Shown here in pieces: positions 46,272-57,170 of a stretch of 64,000 bases of DNA. Made by a program: the position numbers and the translations under genes. Where the stretch lies: contig JAGFMI010000021.1 in NCBI GenBank assembly GCA_021030905.1, forward strand, positions 558,001 to 622,000, written 5' to 3'. The notes below the pieces were generated by a model. That model searched no databases and was not told the DNA's origin. It worked only from the letters and a program-made list of their open reading frames with translations. The DNA is from Pyrenula massariospora (taxonomy: Eukaryota > Ascomycota > Eurotiomycetes > Pyrenulales > Pyrenulaceae). Position 1 is the first letter of the stretch; the number at the start of each line of letters is the position of its first letter.

Positions 46272-49200
46272 GATTTCCACTCGCACTCGACTGGGGGGTT
46301 TAGCTTCGGGGGGCCGGGAGCGCGTCAGGCGGCGTCGCCTTCCGCTTACTGCGCGTATCACGACTCGATGCAATTCACGATCCTCCTCACCCCAGGGTCA
46401 GAGACGAAAGGCGACGACTATCACCGCATACTCCCCAGAGGATGCAGAGGCGACATCAAATGTCACTGGTGAGTCTATGAAGCCCAAGGACCGGTATGTG
46501 CCCCTCCGTGAAACCCCCTGAGCCCCGACACACATAATAAAACGAGATGGTTGGAAAGAGGCGCGAGAAGATCGCCGCCAGCTTCGGCAGCACACGCCGG
46601 ACACGCGACTACATGCTGTTTGCTCTGGCCTGTCCCAGTCTCATCACACTTAGCTGCGGTCTATCCCGCCGAGAAATCTCGTTAGCGTGTTGAAGAAAGT
46701 CAGAGCAGCGTAGAGAAATGCCTGAGCCACTCCGTCCTGTGAACGTATATCCCCCACTCTCATTTCGCACGTTGAGGCTACTGCAAGTAAATCACCGTGC
46801 ATCACATTTTGCGCCTTGCGCCCGTCATCCATGCAACAGACCTTAGCCACGTGGCTGTGAAACTGCAACACTATACTATTGCGAGTGAATTGGTAGAAAG
46901 CAATGCCCATTTCATGCGCACTTGGGGCTATCAATCTTGATATCGACAGGCTTGCCGATGCGATCTGTCAGGGAAACACACTGGTAACGAATGATGTGAT
47001 CACAACCGGCATGGGAAGCTCGTGCCTCTTCAAATTAATCAAGGTCAACACTCTGAAGAGACAGCACCTATAAAGCTCGACTAGCTGCAATATTTACATA
47101 TTCAGACTGAAATCGTGCAGTAATCTAACAGAACACAGGAAATAAGACACCATCAAAGACTTGATTCAGGAGAATCGACACTTTGGTTATATCTAAGCGA
47201 GAGCGGAAAATTGCTTGGAAAGAGCCTAGTACACATCCAGTTGACAAAAAGAGCGGAAGCTTGACAGTAGAGCTACTACCAGCTGGAATATCAGAAACCA
47301 CAACTCCAAGGTCTTGAACTGGTCTGAATACTGTAGCTCAGGCAAACACGATCTGCAATGCTCTGAAGATTCCGTAGCATCATTCACGTGGCTACAGCCG
47401 CCTACCTCACATTCTATGTACTGTAGCGGTTGAGATGGATCAGCTATCAAAGAATAACATGCCACCCTGGAAAGCAGATGCATCTTGGTAAAGGACCTCG
47501 GTTTAATATGGAGAAAGCCCTTGAGATCTCTTTCATATTGTTAAAGTCCCATGATTTTTTTGAAGTTTCCCGCGCCTGGACCGCACCAACGACATGGGAG
47601 CGAGACATTCCTCCCACTGCTTCGAGGACTCATTCAAGTAGTCGTGGTTTGGGTCAAGACCAAATGAGGTCGTGTGCTTCTTTGTTGAGGATAAGCAATC
47701 TGTCTCTAGGGGAGCATAGGCAATTTTGCTCATATTGTCTGGATGCTTTCTGTGCGATGATACAGTTTCCTATAGAGACGTGTTGGGTGAGAGGGCCAAG
47801 TTCAAAACATATGGCATAGCCGTGAATCCTTTGGCTGGCCATGCTAGCTGATATCATGGCCAGACAAGCGTGTGTAGCCATTGAACACCGATTGTAATAG
47901 GGCAAGATAGGTTTGCGAAAGGAGAAACAAAAACAGTAGGGGAGCCGTTGGGAAAGAACAACAACATTGTCGTTGTATACAATGATATAGACATTATATG
48001 GCAATGCAGCGTCCTTCGAAGATTCCCTGAAAGACATCGGCTGAAGAAAAGGTGGTGGCTCTTTTGTTCTTGTTCTTCACTACGCCCGCTCAGCGCATTG
48101 CAATACTTCGGCCAGGAAAGATTGTGCCTCCTTCCGCGTCACACACTCCGCTGTTTTCTGTACTTGGAACGAGGGAAATGAAGCATTTCTTGGGTGTGTT
48201 CTGGATATACATCGGCACCGGACATGAAGTCAGAACAAAATTGCTCAGATAGATTCCACAGGAATAAGCGAAAGCGAGTCTCCGAAGTTCTCAAGACGTG
48301 GATCCGATGAGTGTTTCACCATCACCGCTAAGGTCCTAAGCGGCCGAAATTGCGCAGGCACCAAACATCCACACATCCCGGCCATACCTCTGACAACAGC
48401 TGAAACCCATGTCCGCATACCGACAAAGACCTTCCCCAGAATCGTGCATTATGAAGATCAAAGACAACGGAAAGAAGACCGGGAGGAGATATCGAGAACA
48501 AATCGACAGCGTAGTTCACAACAATGTACTGCTCCTCAAAATTTACAAGGCCTTTCAACGGGACTTTACCGTTCGCCACAGACGGTCTCAGCATGCCCCT
48601 TCAGGATATTTCGCTGGCATTGGAGCCGGCCAAAAGGACGATCTCTGTGAACGGCCTAGACGATGATCAGGGCTTTGATTGATGTCGTCGTCAGCGCTCC
48701 ACACGCAATTTGTTTGTTCAGAAAAGCAGGCCCATGCTCTACCCGCAATAAATGAAATGTTCTTGAAAACAAAGCTGTCGCGTGCTGCGGCATCTCTTTC
48801 ACGCTGGCTTAGCCGTGTCAATCATGTCCACATATTTGGAGCCGCTTGGTGGCCCATGCTCTGGTCCCTTTGACTTGAAACGGCCAGTCCAGGTGCAGAC
48901 CCCTTGAGCTGTCAATTTCTCGATCAGAAACGGCCGACGATCACAATCAAAAGCGGAAGAGGACGAATGAGACTGAAACATCTTGTCCATCTACGGAACC
49001 GACAGATTGGTGTTGCCCGTCACCTTGAAGACGTAAACAATATTCCCGCCGTAGAACAAGGTCTTGTGTTTTTGTTGCTCACCGACTTTGACTGAAACAA
49101 GGCTACGAAACGGCCAAGGATTGTCATTATTAGAGCCGGTGGGCCGCTTCCCTTCGGCCCCAAACCTGTCAAGCGGCCGAAATCATCTCTTTACGAGTGG

Positions 49201-50476
49201 GGGACGCTTGCTCAAACCGAAGTGAAGGTGAAAGCCTCCCACTTGCGGCGGTCACCACCTGCTCTCTGCCTGTCCGAAATTGGCTTGCAGTGTTATGATT
49301 GAGGCTCGTGGCACCCGGCTGTGAAGGGTTCTAGAAACGCCTGGGACAGCGTGTGAAGGTTCTCGACGTCGTATTCACCGCCAGCCTTGGCATGACGTGC
49401 CAGTGGTTCAGCGCATACTGTGGTTTTCTTTTTATTTAGACGCCGATGAGCCTCGAGTCTGGATGAATCTGGAGGAGAGGAGAGGTGATGGGCCAGCATG
49501 GGCGGCGAGTCTAACATGGGGCGCGGGCCAATGGAGAGGGGGTCAGAAGCGTAACGGACGGGCTGTGGTAGGTCGGCCAGTGGGTCGTTTCCGGGGGGGC
49601 GTTTTTCTGGCTGCGGGCGATTGGGCGAGCGACGGGAGCAGGGCGACAATGATTCGAGGGACGATTGGCGGAATGCGTGAAGCCTGATGGTGCAGAACTT
49701 CATGGGCGGCTAAGTCGTCCAAGCCCCCCAAATTTAGCACAAAGACGGTGGTTAGCGTGCCCAAGAAGCCCCAAACCCGCACCATGCCCGTCGCGGCCAA
49801 GTCGCCCAACACCCTGACTCTCCAGACCTCCTGCTCTACCGCCGACTCCGCGCGACTGCTGCCGCTTCGCCATCCCTCCCCCATCTACACCATACAACCT
49901 CATACTGCGCCCATCCCTCCCACACATCTTCTCCCCCCCCCTAACACCGACTCAACCCCTCAATCTCTAAACCTTCTTCTCTTCATTCCCTTTTGTTTCC
50001 GCCTCAGTCCCCCATTCTTGCTCCTCATAGGCCCACACCGTCTTCCTCTCACAGCCAGCGCCTTGCGCCCCCAGCGCATATCACCTCGATTGCCCGCTGT
50101 TTCGACCTAGCAGCCGCCGAGCCAAACCTACACACCTCAATCAACCGGCACCCTCACCTCTGACCCGCTGGGACCTTCATCGACACCTACCCGTATCTTC
50201 TATTTCGATCGGATTGCTTTCGGGACTGACGCTGGCATCATCAGTCCAACTGTGAAACGATCTATCTCTTCTCTTTGACGGCCCCTCCGAGACACTTTGC
50301 CGATCTGACGTTGGGCCGCCTGGACCGGTAGCGGTGTAAGTACTCGGAATACCTCTTTTCGCGAGAGCGCGGCGCAAATCCCTTTGCTGTGGTTGTGGTA
50401 CTGGTCGTTTTGACACTCACCCACTATCTTTCCTATACCACAATATCGCCCAGTGTTCTTCCATTAACACCCGGCT
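46272..50476. other. 4.2 kb divergent intergenic region, no supported gene
   Basis: Lies between divergent start codons of the serine-rich gene (-) and the MAPK phosphatase (+). Short frames occur on both strands (for example 47226-47483 minus, 47654-48037 minus, 48409-48666 plus) without motifs. Words of the type GAAACGGCC/GCGGCCGAAA recur near 48340, 48879, 48932, 49109 and 49173. The last ~700 bases before 50476 are C/T-rich and probably form promoter and long leader of the phosphatase gene. Confidence 0.5.
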
Positions 50477-50509
50477 ATGGGCCACTATATGCACCATGCT
50501 TGCCATTGA
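50477..50509 (+). promoter_or_regulatory. Upstream ORF overlapping the MAPK phosphatase start
   Basis: Ten-codon frame (ATG 50477, TGA 50507-50509) in strong context (G at -3 and +4) that runs across the main ATG at 50496 in a different frame. Ribosomes using it would miss the main start, so it would be inhibitory if transcribed. Confidence 0.5.
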
Positions 50510-53006
50510 CCAGACTCAAAGTGCTAACAACCTTTTGAAGCGACCGTTCCCTACGTTCGAAGAAGCCGATTGCATAATATCGCCCGAGCCAATCTCCCAG
50601 GACTATGGCATTTCATTCTCGGTGACAAGAACTCAATTACCTTCTAAACCCTCTCTTCTCAACCCTCTTAAACGGCGCAATTTAACCCCACCCCGATTAT
50701 CGACAACTATGCCTGTGCAGACAAGCTCACCGATTACCGCCTCATTCCCGTCCTTTATGTCCGTGTATGGGGGAGGAAACTCGACGCATAATGAATTAGA
50801 CGATTCAGACAGAGTGCGCGTCTTACCGGGCCAGCTGGGTCATCAAAGAAAACAATCTCTATCCACTAATAATCCGTTGCCTCTATCATATCACCATCGT
50901 GAGAGTCTAACCTCTCTGTCCGATTCTGCGGACTCATCACCAACCACGACAAACTCGACATTTGACTCGGTGTCAATGACGGATCCTAGCCCGAGCTCCT
51001 CACCAGAGTCCCCTACCTCGCTTCTTCCTCTCTCACCACTGAAATCTGCGATGGTCGAAAAACACCATCCTATACTTTCAAACAATGTGGTCTCAGAGTC
51101 TCAAAAGTCATCATCAGCGCTTGCAAGTCCATACAGTCACATGTCGGATTCACCAAGTGCCAAGGGGCGCAACGTCAAAAATTTATCGTTGAATATGTCA
51201 CCACCAGCTGCACGCCCCTCAACGTCGGCAGGAGTACCAACATCTTTCGCGCTATCTGCACCAACGTCACCTCTCAAGAATGTTCGGAGTGCGCGCCGAA
51301 AGCCCGCTAATCTTACGATACAAACCCCGGGATTCGATAAATTAACCTTTTCGCAGACAGGTTCGGATCCTGTTCCTCCGACACCAAGCCAGAGACCTTC
51401 TCTACGGCATTTTGAGTCATCCCCTTCTCTACCTTCTTTGTTTGCTCCAAGGACTGCTCCTCCACCTGGACCACAACATTATCCAAATTCATCACTGAGC
51501 TCACTTCACTCACGCCCTGGCTCTCAATCCAGTGCATCCTTTCATAATGGGAATAGCTCGGCGCTAGATAATTTACTGGAAGAAGATGGCCCACCAAAGT
51601 CGCAGGAAGCTCAAGAGAGGGGCTACACAGATGGGCCAGCCCAGATTTATGATAGTGGGCTGTATCTTTACCTGGAGCCAACCAAGGAGGAGGCATCAAA
51701 ATTTGACGTCGTCATCAACGTTGCGAAGGAGGTGGCGAATCCTTTTGCCAAGGTTCAAGAAGAGATCCGGGATACTGTCATGTCTGTCTGGAGAAATGAA
51801 TCATCCGACATTGACCGACAGAAGACCCCAGAGCCTGAAACCGCCGCCTCAGAGAAATCTTTCAAATCAGCCTTTGAGTGGCCCCTTTCAAATTCTCCAA
51901 CAACGCCAAAGGCGGAAAACCCCAAACCTGAATACATACACGTGCCCTGGGACCATAACTCGGAGATTCTCGAGGATTTGTATCCTCTCTGCCAAGTCAT
52001 TGACGAAAGAATAAAACAGGGAAAGTCGGTCCTTGTACACTGTCAGCTTGGCGTAAGTCGCTCGGCGTCCTTGGTAATCGCGTACGGCTTGTACAAAAAT
52101 TTCCAGTCAGACTTCCACGGAATGTATTCGACGGTCAAAGAACGCAGTCGCTGGGTGGGTCCAAACATGAGCCTGATCTATCAGCTCATGGATTTCCGGT
52201 CAAAATGTGGCAGTGGGTCGGCGAATCATAAGGTTGCTCCGGCAGAATGGTTCAAGACTCCCGGCTCTGATAAAAAAACCGACATGACAGTGACCCCAAA
52301 GGCAAGCCTTCTCCATCCTGCCGCGAGTCAGCCCGCAATGCCGCCCCCACCGTACCCACGCATGGTTTCTTCGAGTACTCAGACGGAACCTGTCCGAGTC
52401 GCGACAGAAACGAGACCCAAGATTCTTCCTCCAGTACCTCTTTTCTCTGAGGCTGTGCAGACCACGCCCTCCATAGAAAGTCCACCACCGGGACCGCTGG
52501 CTCCACCAAAACGAGAAACTCCGTCGCCTCCTGGCAATGCGAAACGGCATGCTGCACGACCATTACCTCTTCGTGAGAAACAATATTCTCCGGCTCGGAA
52601 TATGCAAGCCCTCCGGATCCTTCCACAAGCATTGGAGGGTTCGAGCATGTCGAGCAGACCTACAGCTAGACCTTTGCAGATGGACCTGATGATGCAAGAC
52701 GTGCCCTCCTCCCCTTCGGTATTTTCCCCGCGTGCGACGCAATTCATGGCAACTCCCTTCCATCCTCGCACCAGTGCGGCAGCGGGAGATTTGCAAGCCT
52801 CAACTGCGAGACACAGCATGGATCTAGATATGCCGGGGGCTTTTCCGCAGAGCCGACCGATCAGCATCGTTGATCCCGATATTACAATGGCTTCGTGGAC
52901 GATTGACTCACTTGCTGGGTCTGACGCTAAAGCACCGATGGACCCCCGAAGCCCACATCAGACGGCGGACAGGGAAATCGTTCGCAGTATTGATAACGTC
53001 TTTTAA
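50496..53006 (+). CDS. MSG5: Dual-specificity MAP kinase phosphatase, Msg5-like
   Basis: Single exon, 836 residues. The catalytic domain begins near YDSGLYLYLEPTKEEASKFDVVINVAKEV (read as adjacent strands) and contains the loop HCQLGVSRSAS with His515, nucleophile Cys516 and Arg522; the general-acid region is HVPWDHNSEI and the end QLMDFRSKC. The domain is split by an insert between NVAKEVANPF and YIHVPWDH. About 370 N-terminal residues are Ser/Thr/Pro-rich with many SP/TP sites and basic patches (SARRKPANLTI) that could dock MAP kinases. The C-terminal ~240 residues are Pro-rich and disordered. Msg5-type enzymes dephosphorylate cell-wall-integrity and pheromone MAP kinases. Next in-frame Met is at MPVQTSS, a possible alternative start as in yeast Msg5, which has two forms. 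Confidence 0.9.
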   Translation: MLAIDQTQSANNLLKRPFPTFEEADCIISPEPISQDYGISFSVTRTQLPSKPSLLNPLKRRNLTPPRLSTTMPVQTSSPITASFPSFMSVYGGGNSTHNELDDSDRVRVLPGQLGHQRKQSLSTNNPLPLSYHHRESLTSLSDSADSSPTTTNSTFDSVSMTDPSPSSSPESPTSLLPLSPLKSAMVEKHHPILSNNVVSESQKSSSALASPYSHMSDSPSAKGRNVKNLSLNMSPPAARPSTSAGVPTSFALSAPTSPLKNVRSARRKPANLTIQTPGFDKLTFSQTGSDPVPPTPSQRPSLRHFESSPSLPSLFAPRTAPPPGPQHYPNSSLSSLHSRPGSQSSASFHNGNSSALDNLLEEDGPPKSQEAQERGYTDGPAQIYDSGLYLYLEPTKEEASKFDVVINVAKEVANPFAKVQEEIRDTVMSVWRNESSDIDRQKTPEPETAASEKSFKSAFEWPLSNSPTTPKAENPKPEYIHVPWDHNSEILEDLYPLCQVIDERIKQGKSVLVHCQLGVSRSASLVIAYGLYKNFQSDFHGMYSTVKERSRWVGPNMSLIYQLMDFRSKCGSGSANHKVAPAEWFKTPGSDKKTDMTVTPKASLLHPAASQPAMPPPPYPRMVSSSTQTEPVRVATETRPKILPPVPLFSEAVQTTPSIESPPPGPLAPPKRETPSPPGNAKRHAARPLPLREKQYSPARNMQALRILPQALEGSSMSSRPTARPLQMDLMMQDVPSSPSVFSPRATQFMATPFHPRTSAAAGDLQASTARHSMDLDMPGAFPQSRPISIVDPDITMASWTIDSLAGSDAKAPMDPRSPHQTADREIVRSIDNVF

Positions 53007-54009
53007 TTATCTCATCATGGACATTGCGCATTGGCCTAAAGGAATGGCCTTCTCTCAAATTTCATGGATTGTCCTCTGTCACACTGACCGGAAAAGGTGC
53101 ATTCACGCTATGGTTCCAAGCTGGTCTTTGGAACACAAGTCAAGCCTTGTCTTCTACGAGTCCGGGTAACTCGGTTGTATTGCTGATCGTTTGCTCATGC
53201 GAATTGCAAATGTTAGTAGATCATGAGCCTCGTTTTCGATGCATGGCGCAGGGGGTTGTCTTCATCTACGCACGGGGAGAGTCTTCTTGGATATTGTCTA
53301 AGTGTAATAATAGTCTTCAAATATGACGCAACGAACGAAGATGAAAAACCATGGCCGGTTTGAGGGGGGAGTCGCTGGAAGGGTGGAAAGGTAGAGCTGG
53401 AATGGGATATTACAAAAGGTATAAAGCTGGTTATTGGTGCCATTGTTGGGCCTCATACTAAAGAGAATGAGAGAATCTAACATTGAATATATCGAAATAT
53501 GATTCTGTTCTTGGAAACGCTTAAATCGTCTGTGTTGATGTTCTGATTGAGTGACGAGTCGGAAGATTTGCCCTGCAGTGGGGTGCAGCCGCTAATCGTC
53601 CTCTCCGCACCCCGGTGCCCCAAGCTTTCGTCACCTGAGCTGTCGACGACGCTTTTCCCCCGGCCCCCTCAAGGCCGAATTCCTTTGCAATCCTGTTCCA
53701 CGGAGATTGTCCTCATACCAGCGTGCAGACAGGACACTGATCTCCACCTCTCTGGCCCTTCTGACCTCACGCTCCTTCTTTGGACCGTCCACAGCATTTC
53801 GAGAAGCTCAAGAGCTGATTGTTACGTTTGCGGGGAAGCTGTATTCCCCACTTGGACGTGTTTTCAGCCACGCAAGGACCCTTCGAGGGTCTCTGAACTC
53901 ATGTTCAGGAGATTGACATGGCGGACTGAGAAGCAAGTAATCTGATGTCTCCTGTCAGCAAGAGGTGAAAAGCTCCTTCTTTGGAGCTTCTACAATATAA
54001 GCCCTCAAG
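53007..54009. other. Phosphatase 3' flank and glycogenin promoter
   Basis: One kilobase between two plus-strand genes. A plus frame at 53547-53945 has no motif and may be leader sequence of glycogenin. Nothing else was recognised. Confidence 0.5.
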
Positions 54010-56312
54010 ATGGCACCAATGGCGGAGGCAGTCTACGCTACAGTAACCACCCGCATTGGGCTGTCCTACTTGCGCTTGCTAATCTTCCCCTAGTTGTTAA
54101 TGACAGATGCCTACTTACCAGGTGATTTTTCGAGACCTGTCCTCCGCCAAAGACTCATCTGACCGGTGTAGGTGCTATGGTATTGGGCCATTCCCTGAAA
54201 GATAGAGGTGCAAAAGGCAAATTAATCGTGCTGGTCACATTGGACACTGTCTCTGGGTCGTCGATTACCGAGCTAAAGGTGAAGTGGGCTCGATATAACG
54301 GAGTGACTGGGCTAAGATCTCGCAGACAGTATACGACGAAGTTGTTCCTGTTAGCCGGATCATCAACAAAACTCCCGCAAATCTATTCTTGATGGACCGT
54401 GCGGATCTGATCTCGACATTTACAAAAATTGAACTATGGAGGCAAACGCAATTTAGGCAGATTGTGTACCTTGACGCTGATGCTATTGTGTTAAGGGCTC
54501 CTAATGAACTACTCCGGCTCCATACGAACTTCGCTGCTGCTCCTGACGTCGGTTGGCCAGATTGTTTTAACAGCGGAGTCATGGTGCTTCGCCCCAACCT
54601 GGGTGACTATTATTCTCTCCTTGCACTCGCCCAGAGAGGGATCAGCTTCGATGGCGCGGATCAAGGTTTACTAAACATGCATTTCCGAGAATGGGAAAGA
54701 CTAAGCTTCACCTATAATTGCACTCCGAGCGGGAACTATCAATACGTGCCGGCCTATCGCCACTTTCAGAGCAGCGTCAATGTTGTACATTTTATTGGCC
54801 AAGACAAGCCTTGGATGCAGGGACGTTATTGGAAGCATAGTGGAGTTTATGATGAGCTTGCAGGGAGATGGTGGGCTACTTACGACCGACATTATCGAAT
54901 CTCGGTAAGCGGTCTTTCTTTGACAATGAATCTCCATTAATTCGTGGTACTTCAGAAAAAATCATACGTTTCGAATCAGCCTCAAGGCACTATGCGGAGC
55001 GTACAGAGCTACGTGGTTGGCGAAGCTGATCCCGCTGTTTATGGTTTTTCTACAGCTTCTCCGCCTCCGTCTCAGTCTGAACCGAACCAACCGCCCCTCA
55101 TGCAAGTAATGTCTGAATCACCAGGGGATAATCAGGAAGAGGCAAGTATGCATCAGTCACCGCAACAAGCACAAATGGAGTCGGTGCCAAAAGCTCCGAT
55201 AGAAGAGGAAAGGCGGTTTTCGGCCCCTCAAATTGGATGGGATGCTGCTCGGTAAGCATAACATGATATTGGATGGCGGATCTAACGATGAAAGCGCACC
55301 TCCTCCCTCGAACTCTCAACCCGAAGCAACAAACTTTCCCACGACCCGATATTCAATGTCTCACGACACTCAATTATTTCAGCCACCACCAAGCTACCCA
55401 GAGGCCCCAAAAGACATGTGGTACCAAGTACCTTCCACGACTCTAGCCGCACAAAAGCTACCTCCTATCTTTCCTTGGGAGACAAAGTCCCCAAAACCTA
55501 CACGAGTCTTTTTAGACGAAAAGTCTTCTTCACCGGAGACATCTACTACTTCTATTCAACCATCATCTGCAACCACCGAGAAGACAGAAAGTAGCACAGA
55601 GGATAGCCCTTCTACACCGACCATCAAGGTTACAGAATCTGATCCATGGCAAACCTTCAACCGATCAAATGCCTGGGACGAGTTGCCAGAAATCGATCGC
55701 TATCTACAAGGTCTTTCACAAGCTCGAAAGGGCAAAGTTCAAGTCATTCATCAGTCATCGGTGCCAGACTCGTCAGAGGGCGTAATTTCACCGCCTGCTG
55801 AAGACAGCCCGCGGAGGCCTAGCATGAAATTAACTGATTTTCCAACAGAGTTTGAGCGTCCTAGTCTTCCAGTGACTCCTGCGCCTAGACGACGGTCGAC
55901 CTTTTGGGGTGAGGAGAAGAACGAGGCTGGAGAGCTTCCAGGAGCAGAAGGCGTCCCAAAGCAGGAAGACTGGGTCAGTGATCCCAACCTTCCGTGTTCT
56001 TTGCTGAGAAATGCATTTCCACCAATTTGCAAGACTAAATTATATAAACAGAATCCGATTCAAAAGCTCGAAGAGCTTCAAAGACGACAATCCGAGGTCC
56101 TTGAGAGGGGGCCACCACCGTCACCGCCAGGCAAGATACCCGAAAGAGAAATGCCTCAGTCAGGATGTGTTGCAATTACAGCTGCTTCGACTTCTCAGTC
56201 TTCATCATCTGGCCTAACAACTTCATTGAAAAATCCTTTCTCTGAATCCTCGGTGATCCAGGAGGGTATTCAAAGCAAGGAGGGATCTTCCGAAGTGTCT
56301 GCCTCTGCGTAG
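54010..56312 (+). CDS. GLG1: Glycogenin (GT8), self-glucosylating primer of glycogen synthesis
   Basis: Seven exons: 54010-54042, 54094-54121 (28 nt), 54172-54278, 54326-54904, 54956-55251, 55295-55973 and 56052-56312, giving 660 residues. The GT8 domain reads YATLLMTDAYLPGAMVLGHSL over the first three exons, then LFLMDRADLI, YLDADAIVL with the metal-binding DAD (Asp105, Asp107), DCFNSGVMVL, DGADQGLLN and VVHFIGQDKPW. The C-terminal half is Ser/Pro-rich with PIFPWE..KPTRVFLDE, SDPWQTFNRSNAWDELP and LEELQRRQSEVLERG, the fungal glycogenin tail that binds glycogen synthase. It works in the cytosol. Introns are 43-51 nt except intron 6 (78 nt), which is a multiple of three without a stop; retention would insert 26 residues. 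Confidence 0.92.
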
Positions 56313-57170
56313 GCTCATGAAAAAGGTATATGCGATTTCTCACGACAATAATCGTCAGTGTCTTTCTAAGTTTACGAATCTTGCTTAATTAGTGGAGCGT
56401 TCAGCGCATGCATCGTGTCCTTTCGATCCGTCCTGGATGGCTACCCTACGTTGTGTAGCGCCGTAATATTTTGGTTAGATAGGAAAATCAAGCCTCAGTG
56501 TGTAACTGCGAATCTTTGAATAGCGAAGTAACTTCTCAGAATCAACCCCTGCTTGACCTCCATCTTCGTCATCACAAAGATGTAGATCACGTTCAGGGCC
56601 ACGTCTTGTAAACGATATTTAGAAATCTCATCCATCGTGCTCGTAGCCAGTGTTCATCAGCCTCCCACTGCATGCTTTTGGCTCCCAAGCTCGAAAATGA
56701 AACTATCTCGATTGGATGGCTGACCCATCTGGTGTTTCTCATTGTAGACGCGGAAGCCAAAGCGCAGACTCGATGTCGAGGTCGGACACGGACATTTAGC
56801 CACCGTGCGGACCCGTCTTCGGACTCCGCTGTGATGAGTAACCGTCAGCCTCCTATTGCCTTGTGCAAATTGACGTTGGATCCTTCACAAACCTACCACA
56901 GGTCCTTTATACTTTCAACCAGCCGTCCACCAACCATCACCTTTTGCGGTCAAGCCGGTAGGTGAACAAGGGATGACCGTGCTACTGGCGTCCGTGCAGA
57001 AGCTGATCCTTAATATATTTTCTCACGAGCCCCAAAGCTACGGGATCCAAAATTTAGACCATTGCAGCCCCATACAAAATATTTTTAAACACTTTTACTT
57101 TTTGCTGTCAATCGTTTCTTTTGTCCAAACACGAGGCCATTACACACATAGTCCAGTATAATCGGTCATC
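56313..57170. other. Glycogenin 3' flank and reductase promoter
   Basis: About 860 bases, no supported gene. A plus frame at 56672-56965 shows no motif. AT-rich with TTTTAAAC near 57080, just before the reductase start. Confidence 0.5.

Noticed and set aside
46272-46373. Longer start of the serine-rich protein (34 extra residues from ATG 46373)
   Set aside because: The extra part is an Arg-rich low-quality sequence; ATG 46271 gives a more typical N-terminus.
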